A stretch of 10,835 bases of DNA from Mogibacterium sp. (lineage in GTDB: Bacteria > Bacillota > Clostridia > Peptostreptococcales > Anaerovoracaceae): positions 1-10,835 of the forward strand of contig JAFREV010000169.1 of NCBI GenBank assembly GCA_017434685.1, given 5' to 3'. The notes beneath the pieces were generated by a model, which saw only the letters and a list, made by a program, of their open reading frames with translations, ran no database searches and was not told the DNA's origin. Below, one piece after another: positions 4,813-10,835 of the stretch; position 1 is the first letter of the stretch, and each line of letters begins with the position of its first letter. The translations under genes and the position numbers were made by a program.

Positions 4813-6576
4813 ATGAATATAACTAATATAGTGTCACTGCTCGGAGGGGTTGCATTATTCCTCTTCGGAATGTCGGTAATGGGCGACTCCCTTAAGAAAG
4901 TCGCCGGAAGCAAAATGGAGATGATACTCTACAAACTCTCCGGTAATACCATAAGGGGCATTTTACTCGGCACGGGCGTTACAGCGGCGATACAGTCGTC
5001 ATCTGCGACATCCGTCATGGTGGTAGGTTTTGTAAACTCCGGCATGATGACGGTCAGGCAGGCCATAGGAGTCGTGCTCGGTGCAATACTCGGAACGAGC
5101 ATCACGGGATGGATTATCGCACTCGGAAGCATCGGCGGCTCGGGAGCGTCGGTAGCATCATATTTCAGCACCGAGATGCTGACCGGTGTGGTGGCCCTGA
5201 TCGGTATCGCCATGTGGATGTTCGGAAAGAAGCAGAAATCACAGAGCATAGGCGGAATTCTCCTCGGATTTGCCGTTCTGATGTACGGCATGAGCATGAT
5301 GTCAGGCTCGATAGCGCCGCTGAGAGAAGATGCGAGGTTTATAGGATTTCTGACCAGCTTCAGTAATCCCATACTCGGCGTCATCGCAGGTCTTGTCATA
5401 ACTGCCGTAATCCAGAGTGCGAGCGCTGCTGTAGGTATACTGCAGGCGCTGGCCATGACAGGCGCGATCGAATTTGACATGGCATTTCCTATCCTGATGG
5501 GTATCGGAATAGGTGCATCGGTTCCTGTGCTGCTGAGCGCGCTCGGTGCAAGCACCAACGGAAAGAGAACTGCGTTTGTATATCTCATAATTGACGTGCT
5601 CGGTGCCATTGTGGTTGGTGCGCTATTCTATGCGGCCAATGCCGTATTCCATTTCAGTTTCATGCATATGACCATGACTATGGTACTGGTGGCGCTTACC
5701 AACACGATCTACAGGTTGGCTGTCGTCATCGTGCTGACGCCGGCTATAGGCTTACTTGAAAAGATAGTATGTACAATATTCCCGGACAGCGAGGCAGAAC
5801 TCGCAGAGAAGGCGGATATGGACAGGCTGGAGTCGAGATTCCTTGAGCACCCTGCACTTGCACTTGCGCAGAGCAAAACAGTAATAGACTCAATGGCATC
5901 CAAAACCATCGACAGCGTAAATGCCGCTGTGGCTGCAAGACGCGATTACAGTGCAGAAGAGATTCAAAGAGTATTTAAACTCGAGGGCGTAATTGACAGG
6001 TACGAGGATAAACTCGGCAGCTATCTGTATAAGATAACCCAGAATCAACCGGCTCCGGAGCAGGTCAACGAAGCAAACAAGTACCTCAGGGTTCTTTCGG
6101 ACTTCGAGCGCATGTCTGACCACGCCAGAAATATCGGCGAAGCCATCGAAGAGATCAGCGACAAGAAGATTAAGTTCAGCGAGGACGCAGAGAGAGGACT
6201 TCGCGTACTCGAGAACGCAGTTATGGATATAGCCTATGTGACCATAGATGCTTTTAAGAATAACGACCCTGACAAAGCACTGATGGTGGACCCTCTTGAA
6301 GAGGTAATAGACGACCTCTGCGATGAGATCAAGGCCGCACATATAGAGAGGGTAGGAAAGGGCAAATGTACTCTCGAGAACGGATTTGTGTTCAACGACC
6401 TGATTACGGATTACGAGAGAATAGCGGACCACTGCAGCAATGTCGCAGTCGACCTGCTTGAGTCTGAAAAGGAAGAATTCAGATCTCACGAGTATCACAA
6501 GAGCCTCGAGTACAGACAGAACGAAACCTTTACAAACTACTTCAATTATTACAAAGGTAAATACACCATAGTGTAA
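4813..6576 (+). CDS. Na/Pi-cotransporter II-like protein with C-terminal PhoU-like domain (second copy)
   Basis: A 587-residue paralogue of the gene before it. The membrane part (about 1-320) has the two family repeats, VTAAIQSSSATS (Q61-S64) and ITAVIQSASAAV (Q201-S204); the second core is QSAS instead of QSSS. The PhoU-like part (about 345-550) carries DFERMSDHARNI (430-441) and DYERIADHCSNV (533-544). It ends in an extra acidic, Tyr-rich tail of about 35 residues that the first copy lacks. ATG 4813 was chosen because AAAAGGA lies 6 bases upstream and the hydrophobic N-terminus then begins as in the first copy. In-frame GTG 4696 and ATG 4762 would run through the promoter or lack a binding site. 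Expected role is phosphate movement across the cytoplasmic membrane. Sequence divergence between the copies suggests different substrates, direction or regulation rather than simple gene dosage. Confidence 0.9.
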   Translation: MNITNIVSLLGGVALFLFGMSVMGDSLKKVAGSKMEMILYKLSGNTIRGILLGTGVTAAIQSSSATSVMVVGFVNSGMMTVRQAIGVVLGAILGTSITGWIIALGSIGGSGASVASYFSTEMLTGVVALIGIAMWMFGKKQKSQSIGGILLGFAVLMYGMSMMSGSIAPLREDARFIGFLTSFSNPILGVIAGLVITAVIQSASAAVGILQALAMTGAIEFDMAFPILMGIGIGASVPVLLSALGASTNGKRTAFVYLIIDVLGAIVVGALFYAANAVFHFSFMHMTMTMVLVALTNTIYRLAVVIVLTPAIGLLEKIVCTIFPDSEAELAEKADMDRLESRFLEHPALALAQSKTVIDSMASKTIDSVNAAVAARRDYSAEEIQRVFKLEGVIDRYEDKLGSYLYKITQNQPAPEQVNEANKYLRVLSDFERMSDHARNIGEAIEEISDKKIKFSEDAERGLRVLENAVMDIAYVTIDAFKNNDPDKALMVDPLEEVIDDLCDEIKAAHIERVGKGKCTLENGFVFNDLITDYERIADHCSNVAVDLLESEKEEFRSHEYHKSLEYRQNETFTNYFNYYKGKYTIV

Positions 6577-6590
6577 TAAACATACGAAAC

Positions 6591-6624
6591 AAAAAAGGAG
6601 AAGCGCATCAGCGCATCTCTTTTC
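6591..6624. terminator. Bidirectional terminator between the second transporter gene and the radA operon
   Basis: GAGAAGCGC (6598-6606) pairs with GCGCATCTC (6611-6619) with one A-A mismatch, around the loop ATCA. On the minus strand the hairpin is followed by CTTTTTTG, a strong T tract; on the plus strand by TTTTCC. The stop codon of the small minus-strand gene (6610-6608) lies in the loop. Confidence 0.8.
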
Positions 6625-6751
6625 CTTCTCTGTCAGTGAATTCGCCCATATCTTCAAGATGCTTCACGTAGTCCATGTCGGACCAGGTGGTGAATATGTC
6701 TTTGAGCTTATACAGCAGAAGTCCTATGAGTGTTATCAGTATTATCAGCAC
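6608..6751 (-). CDS. Small membrane protein of 47 residues, last gene of the radA operon
   Basis: GTG 6751-6749 is preceded by GAGGAG with a five-base spacer, an excellent ribosome binding site that starts just after the radA stop (6764-6766). The frame runs 47 codons to TGA 6610-6608. The product starts MLIILITLIGLLLYKLKD, one hydrophobic helix of about 13 residues and then Lys. It continues with a polar, acidic tail (TTWSDMDYVKHLEDMGEF, then DREGKEMR). This predicts a single-pass protein with a short N-terminal anchor and a cytosolic tail, or a very short membrane-bound peptide. I do not recognise a family. Placement 12 bases after radA, in the same operon and directly before a strong terminator, supports a real gene. 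Function is unknown. Confidence 0.72.
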   Translation of the reverse strand: MLIILITLIGLLLYKLKDIFTTWSDMDYVKHLEDMGEFTDREGKEMR

Positions 6752-6763
6752 AGTGGCTCCTCT

Positions 6764-8140
6764 CTACTTCAGATATGCGCGTATGGCATCGGAGATACTG
6801 TCGGCACCCAGGATTTGAATGTTTCCGGATGCGTCAGACTTACGTACATTCTTGGCGGGAAGTATGACGGCCTCATATCCGAGGCGAATTGCTTCCTGTA
6901 TTATTTTATCTGCATTAGCGACGGATCTGAGGTGGCCTGTAAGCCCGACTTCACCGACGGCGACAATGCGTTTGGATGAGGCTTTACCTTTAAATGAACT
7001 GTATATGGCAAGTGCCACAGCGAGATCTGTAGCGGTGCTGTTTGTATTCATGCCGCCGACTACATTCACATATACGTCGTAGTCGAGCAGGCTGATGCCG
7101 GCTTTTTTCTCAAGCACGGCGAGTATGAGGCTGAGCCTGTTTTGGCTTATTCCTATGGCTGTTCTCCTGGCAAATCCGACATTGGCACGCGTCGCGAGCG
7201 CCTGGATTTCGAAGAACACCGGTCGGCTTCCTTCGTATACGGCGGAGACCACGGAGCCTTCTTCGCTCTCGTTGTTTTCAATGAGGCTGCCGGAGAGATC
7301 CGGAACCTCGATCATTCCGTCGGAACTCATGCGAAATGCTCCTATCTCATCCGTTGTACCGAATCTGTTCTTAAATGATCTTAGAATCCTGAGATCTCTG
7401 TCGCGCTCTCCTGCAAAGGATAGTACGCAATCCACCATATGCTCTATGGTCTTAGGTCCGGCGAGCTCTCCGGACTTGGTCACGTGTGCGACTATGAATA
7501 CAGGTACGTTGTTTTCTTTGGCGAATTTGATGAGCTGCCCCGAGCACGCTCTTATCTGAGTGAGAGAGCCGGCAACGGAATCAACTTCGGAAGAATACAT
7601 AGTCTGTATCGAGTCGACTACGAGGAAACACGGCTTGGTATTCTCGCACTCTGCCAGAATGTTTTCGATATTAGTCTCAGGATAAATCAAGAAGTTGTCG
7701 CTGATGCTTCCGCATATGCGGTCGGCTCTGAGTTTAACCTGCTCTTCGGATTCTTCTCCGCTCACATAGAGCACGGGTCCGTATGTGTTTGCTATGTTGT
7801 TTGCGGTCTGGGCGATTATGGTGGATTTACCTATGCCCGGTTCTCCGCTGATGAGAACGAGGGAGCCGAGTACGACGCCGCCTCCGAGAACTCTGTTGAG
7901 TTCTCCGATGCCCGTATCTATACGGGCATAATCGGCGGTGCCCACGGATCCGAGCTTGACCGGTCGGCCACCGCCGGTTCCGGTGCGGCGTCTCGTATCA
8001 AGTGCCGGTTCCTCCAGAACCTTTATCTTATGTTCAACTATCGTGTTCCACGCGCCGCAATAAGAACACTGCCCTTGCCAGGACGGATATTCGTTGCCGC
8101 AGTCGCTGCACATAAACACTGTTTTAGCTTTCTTTGCCAT
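6764..8140 (-). CDS. radA: DNA repair protein RadA
   Basis: A 458-residue protein, the normal length for RadA/Sms. It has an N-terminal zinc finger (C11, C14, C25, C28) and a RecA-like ATPase core with Walker A GEPGIGKST (99-107) and Walker B FLVVDS (172-177). The RadA-specific KNRFG motif lies at 257-261, followed by a Lon-protease-like C-terminal domain (about 345-430; GGMNTNSTATDLAVALA and VGEVGLTGHLR). RadA is a DNA-branch-migrating helicase that helps RecA process recombination intermediates. The start MAKKAKTVFMCSDCG at 8140 matches the family; an in-frame TTG at 8185 would add 15 odd residues. The start overlaps the last 17 bases of the kinase gene, and AAGGA is about 14 bases away, so translation is probably coupled to the kinase. 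The Lon-like domain is not expected to be a protease. Confidence 0.96.
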   Translation of the reverse strand: MAKKAKTVFMCSDCGNEYPSWQGQCSYCGAWNTIVEHKIKVLEEPALDTRRRTGTGGGRPVKLGSVGTADYARIDTGIGELNRVLGGGVVLGSLVLISGEPGIGKSTIIAQTANNIANTYGPVLYVSGEESEEQVKLRADRICGSISDNFLIYPETNIENILAECENTKPCFLVVDSIQTMYSSEVDSVAGSLTQIRACSGQLIKFAKENNVPVFIVAHVTKSGELAGPKTIEHMVDCVLSFAGERDRDLRILRSFKNRFGTTDEIGAFRMSSDGMIEVPDLSGSLIENNESEEGSVVSAVYEGSRPVFFEIQALATRANVGFARRTAIGISQNRLSLILAVLEKKAGISLLDYDVYVNVVGGMNTNSTATDLAVALAIYSSFKGKASSKRIVAVGEVGLTGHLRSVANADKIIQEAIRLGYEAVILPAKNVRKSDASGNIQILGADSISDAIRAYLK

Positions 8141-9599
8141 TGTTGTCTTTGTTTTCCTTTTTACTTGGTTTCCTAACCGTATCAAGTTCGAACCAGAAAT
8201 CCGAGCCTTTGCCTTCGCTTGAATCTACGCCGAACTTAGCATTGTGGAGATTCAGTATGCCCTTTACTATGGCAAGACCGAGGCCGGTACCTTCGATGGC
8301 ACGCTCGTGGTTGGCCGAGGTCCTGTAGTATTTATCCCACACGTGAGAAATCTCATCGGACGGTATGCCGACACCGTGGTCGATACAGTGGAACGCCACT
8401 TTCTTACCGCTCCTCGTGAGCTTGATATCTATAAATTTGTCGTCACCCGAATACTTAACGGCATTGTCCGCAAAATTCGTCATAACCTGCATGATGCGGG
8501 TGCGGTCTCCGTAAACGTAGCAGGATCTGCACGGGTGGAACTCAATCTCAAAGCCGCGGGATGAACTCAGTACGTTGAAACTCTCGTATACGTCCCGTGC
8601 AGCCTCAACGATGTCGAAAACTTCCATATGCATTTCGAGATTATTTGACTGTAGATTGGAAACAGAAAGCATATCTCCGACCAACCTGTTGAGCCTTTCT
8701 GTCTCGGAAATGATGACGTTAAGATCGGAGTTCCTCTTGTCCGGATCGTCTCCGGATATGTCCATTATCTTCTCCGCATAAGACCTGATCATGGTAAGCG
8801 GGGTCTTTAAATCGTGCGATACGTTTGCAATTATCTCCCTCTGGTAGAAATCGGTCTTCTCCATTTCATACGATGCTTTGTTGAGAGCCTTGGCAAGTTC
8901 CTTGGTCTCGGTAAATGCAGAACCGTCGAAGTGGGCGTTATAGTTGCCCTGAGAGAGCTCCGTCGCGGATTTGGTGAGGTTCTCTATAGGAAGAGTTATT
9001 CTCCGCGAGAGCATATATGCAAGCACGGTCGAAACAATCAGGAATATGAATGAGATGTAAAACAGCATATTTCTGAGTATCCTGAACGTGGTAGGGTCCG
9101 GATGAAGAGGGGCGATTATACACAGGGTATTATCATCTCCGCCTCTGCTTATATGTGAAGCATACAAAAGCCTTGAGTCAAATTGAGTGGTACCTCTTTT
9201 GACATCCGTCACGCTGCCGGGACCGGCCGCTTGCAGTTTGGCCTGGATGCTCTTGATATCGTCTGTTATGGTTGGAGTTTCCTCGACTGCAGCTATGCCG
9301 TCATAGACAAAAGTCTCGTCCGGGGTGTCTAAGCGAATGTAAATGCCGCTGGTACCTGCGGTCTGAATCGCAAACTGCGAGAAACCCTCGGGGTTTTGTC
9401 TGAACTCAGTCTCCAGGACATTTGCGGTTCCGATTACTTCCTGCGTTCTGGCTTTTTCGTAATATGTGTCTATGAAAAAATGAGCGAGTCCCCACAGGAC
9501 GGCAAGCAGAAATAAAGCAAAGACGACGAACGAGAATAGTGTTGTCGTCTTGATGCTTGCGGTATCGAGTCTGGACTTTTCATCTTTATATACTGCCAT
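8124..9599 (-). CDS. Membrane sensor histidine kinase
   Basis: A 491-residue kinase, probable partner of the response regulator that starts at 10305. It has a cytosolic N-terminus and a first membrane helix at about 20-43. An extracytoplasmic sensor region of about 130 residues (45-175) follows, then a second helix at 178-198 and a HAMP linker (199-250). The HisKA phospho-acceptor is NVSHDLKTPLTM with H262. The HATPase domain has an N box (FADNAVKYSG, N379), G1 DHGVGIP (408-414) and G2 GTGLGLA (437-443). It should autophosphorylate H262 and pass phosphate to D52 of the regulator. The gene starts 13 bases after the regulator stop with only a weak AAAGAAAG site, and its end overlaps radA. The stimulus is unknown; nothing marks it as PhoR, although phosphate-type transporters lie nearby. 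Confidence 0.93.
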   Translation of the reverse strand: MAVYKDEKSRLDTASIKTTTLFSFVVFALFLLAVLWGLAHFFIDTYYEKARTQEVIGTANVLETEFRQNPEGFSQFAIQTAGTSGIYIRLDTPDETFVYDGIAAVEETPTITDDIKSIQAKLQAAGPGSVTDVKRGTTQFDSRLLYASHISRGGDDNTLCIIAPLHPDPTTFRILRNMLFYISFIFLIVSTVLAYMLSRRITLPIENLTKSATELSQGNYNAHFDGSAFTETKELAKALNKASYEMEKTDFYQREIIANVSHDLKTPLTMIRSYAEKIMDISGDDPDKRNSDLNVIISETERLNRLVGDMLSVSNLQSNNLEMHMEVFDIVEAARDVYESFNVLSSSRGFEIEFHPCRSCYVYGDRTRIMQVMTNFADNAVKYSGDDKFIDIKLTRSGKKVAFHCIDHGVGIPSDEISHVWDKYYRTSANHERAIEGTGLGLAIVKGILNLHNAKFGVDSSEGKGSDFWFELDTVRKPSKKENKDNNGKES

Positions 9600-9612
9600 G
9601 AGCTTTCTTTAA

Positions 9613-10305
9613 TTATGACTCGCTGCTGTCCTCTTCGTAGTCGAATTTGTAGCCGACTCCTCGGAGGGTAACTATGAATTTTCTGTACGGGCCGAGGCAG
9701 TTTCGGAGGTTCTTAACATGCGTATCTATGGTGCGGTCATCTCCGAAGAAATCGTAACCCCATATGTCCGAAAGCAATCTGTCTCTGGAAAGTGCGATAT
9801 TTCTGTTCTGTATCATATAAAAGAGCAGGTCGTACTCCTTAGGGGTAAGATTGACTCTCTTTCCATCCACGCTTATGGACCTGGCTTCGAAGTTAACCTC
9901 GAGCCCCTCAAACTTCTCAATGGTAGGTTTGTAGCGGTCGCCTCCGCTGCTGCGGCTTAGCACTGCGTTTACCCTTGCAATGAGTTCTTTCGGACTGAAA
10001 GGTTTGACTACATAGTCATCGATGCCGAGCTCAAAACCGAAAAGCTTATCGTACTCTTCACCTCTTGCGGAAAGCATGATAACAGGGATGTCTTTGATCT
10101 TCTGGATTTCTTTGACTGCGCTGAAACCATCGAGCTTAGGCATCATTATATCCATGATGATAAGATCGTAGTCATTTAGCTTGACCATGCCTATGGCGCT
10201 CATTCCGTCCGCGGCTTCTTCGGCCTCGAAACCGCTGAACTCAGCGTATTCCTTTATGACCTCACGGATGCCATCTTCGTCGTCTACTATAAGTATCTTT
10301 TTCAT
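9613..10305 (-). CDS. OmpR/PhoB-family response regulator
   Basis: A 230-residue two-domain regulator. The receiver domain (1-115) has the acidic pair D8-D9, phospho-acceptor D52 (IIMDIMMP), S79 in the Thr/Ser position and K101 (VVKPFSP). The winged helix-turn-helix DNA-binding domain (about 130-225) shows NLTPKEYDLLFYM, the recognition region DRTIDTHVKNLRNCLG and the wing TLRGVGYKFD. It would bind direct-repeat sites as a phosphorylated dimer. ATG 10305 has GGAGG 7 bases upstream. It is the first gene of the operon leading to the kinase, radA and the microprotein. Target genes are not evident from the sequence. Confidence 0.95.
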   Translation of the reverse strand: MKKILIVDDEDGIREVIKEYAEFSGFEAEEAADGMSAIGMVKLNDYDLIIMDIMMPKLDGFSAVKEIQKIKDIPVIMLSARGEEYDKLFGFELGIDDYVVKPFSPKELIARVNAVLSRSSGGDRYKPTIEKFEGLEVNFEARSISVDGKRVNLTPKEYDLLFYMIQNRNIALSRDRLLSDIWGYDFFGDDRTIDTHVKNLRNCLGPYRKFIVTLRGVGYKFDYEEDSSES

Positions 10306-10378
10306 TCCAAACCTCCGGTTTTAGAATAGTTGTATTCTGATTGCAGCGGCGCAGTTGCCGTGCTTGATTATACCACAT
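10306..10378 (-). promoter_or_regulatory. Promoter and leader of the response regulator-kinase-radA operon
   Basis: On the minus strand TATAAT (10372-10367) has an extended-10 TG one base upstream (TGGTATAAT); no good -35 box is seen. A start near 10360 gives a leader of about 55 bases. The leader contains a small perfect hairpin, AGAATA-CAAC-TATTCT (10338-10323), just before the GGAGG ribosome binding site. Confidence 0.6.
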
Positions 10379-10432
10379 ATGAGGGGCTTCGTAATCCATG
10401 CGCAGAGAAATATTCGTGGCGGGCTATTACTG

Positions 10433-10461
10433 TTGACGCAGGGAATGTGCTCAGGTATATT
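10433..10461 (+). promoter_or_regulatory. Promoter of the right-edge response regulator gene
   Basis: TTGACG (10433-10438), a 17-base spacer, then TATATT (10456-10461), close to the sigma-A consensus. The predicted start is near 10468, leaving a leader of about 100 bases. It is divergent from the operon promoter at 10367-10378. Confidence 0.65.
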
Positions 10462-10491
10462 TATCGCATGAAACAGATGAGGAGTGCATGA

Positions 10492-10525
10492 GGGTGCGAA
10501 TAGATTGATTCGACCGCTCACCCCT
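10492..10525 (+). other. Leader hairpin before the right-edge regulator gene
   Basis: GGGTG (10492-10496) pairs with CACCC (10519-10523), and CGAAT (10497-10501) pairs with ATTCG (10508-10512) around AGATTG, with a six-base bulge on the 3' side. A modest CTTATTTTG run follows. It could be a weak attenuator or only a leader stem. The rest of 10379-10571 shows no coding frame with a convincing ribosome binding site. Confidence 0.4.
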
Positions 10526-10571
10526 TATTTTGTTGCTGTTTAACATAAACTATGATTCTCGGAGGACACAG

Positions 10572-10835
10572 ATGATACGCATACTGATTTGCGATGATGA
10601 GTCATCGGCTGTCATGGAATATGAAGACAGAATAAGAAATCTCGGTGCCAAGCACGGAGTGGAACTTTCGATTAAATCATTTTCCAATGCCGAGCAACTC
10701 TTTTTCTACATGGAGGATGCCGGTACTATAGTCGATCTGATTTACATGGATATAAAAATGCCGGGTATGGACGGGATCACCGCTGCTGCCAAACTCAGAG
10801 AGAGCGGCTATAACGGAGAGATAATATTCCTGACC
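10572..10835 (+). CDS. Response regulator receiver domain, probably LytTR class (3' end outside window)
   Basis: ATG 10572 has GGAGGA 5 bases upstream, and the frame stays open for 88 codons to the window edge. The visible part is nearly all of a receiver domain: MIRILICDDES with D8-D9, phospho-acceptor D60 (LIYMDIKMPGMDG), and the conserved Thr at residue 88 (EIIFLT). The wording ICDDE, YMDIKMPGMDG and the GEIIFLT ending resembles AgrA/VirR-type regulators that carry a LytTR DNA-binding domain, often controlling peptide-dependent behaviour. The output domain is beyond the window, so the class is inferred. It has its own promoter at 10433-10461. Confidence 0.85.
   Translation, partial: MIRILICDDESSAVMEYEDRIRNLGAKHGVELSIKSFSNAEQLFFYMEDAGTIVDLIYMDIKMPGMDGITAAAKLRESGYNGEIIFLT

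Noticed and set aside
4929..5609. Long minus-strand open frame inside the second transporter gene
   Set aside because: The product has a biased, low-information composition and no ribosome binding site; it is the complement of a clear gene.
5890..6657. 255-codon minus-strand open frame over the PhoU-like part of the second transporter
   Set aside because: It is antisense to strongly recognisable coding sequence and would cross the bidirectional terminator.
7439..8176. 245-codon plus-strand open frame opposite radA
   Set aside because: It mirrors the radA codons; no family resemblance or binding site.
8141..8185. RadA starting at TTG 8185
   Set aside because: It adds 15 residues not typical of RadA; MAKKAKTVF at 8140 is the usual family start.
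10321..10521. 66-codon minus-strand frame between the two divergent regulators
   Set aside because: It covers the promoter region, has no ribosome binding site and no recognisable product.

Overview
The window looks like chromosomal DNA of a Gram-positive anaerobe of the Bacillota, most likely class Clostridia. This is inferred from the strong AGGAGG-type ribosome binding sites, the sigma-A-type promoters, the gene families present and the intermediate base composition. No rRNA, tRNA, CRISPR array, integrase or insertion sequence is visible.

Layout. Positions 1-468 hold the C-terminal end of an elongation factor G-like GTPase. It is followed by a small palindromic intergenic repeat and a strong terminator. 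A CPBP-family membrane protease (665-1693, +) converges on a gene for a helix-turn-helix/Uma2 nuclease fusion (2608-1712, -), and the two share a perfect bidirectional terminator. A 362-base intergenic region then carries the nuclease promoter, a repeated ATACATCAA motif, and a promoter followed by a yybP-ykoY (Mn2+) riboswitch with its terminator. Next come two tandem Na/Pi-cotransporter-like genes with PhoU-like tails (2971-4638 and 4813-6576, +). On the minus strand there is a compact operon read from 10305 down to 6608: an OmpR-family response regulator, its sensor kinase, the DNA repair protein RadA, and a 47-codon membrane microprotein gene. At the right edge, a response regulator, probably of the LytTR class, starts divergently (10572 to the edge).

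The most interesting part is the transporter pair. The first gene is preceded by a well-formed manganese riboswitch arranged as a transcriptional ON switch, although it encodes a phosphate-family transporter rather than one of the usual manganese exporters. The second gene is preceded by what looks like the same promoter and the same terminator half-site with the aptamer missing, so its promoter fires straight into a terminator. This suggests that gene and leader were duplicated together and that the second leader then lost its aptamer. A link between manganese excess and phosphate or manganese-phosphate movement is a reasonable hypothesis, but the sequence alone does not prove it.
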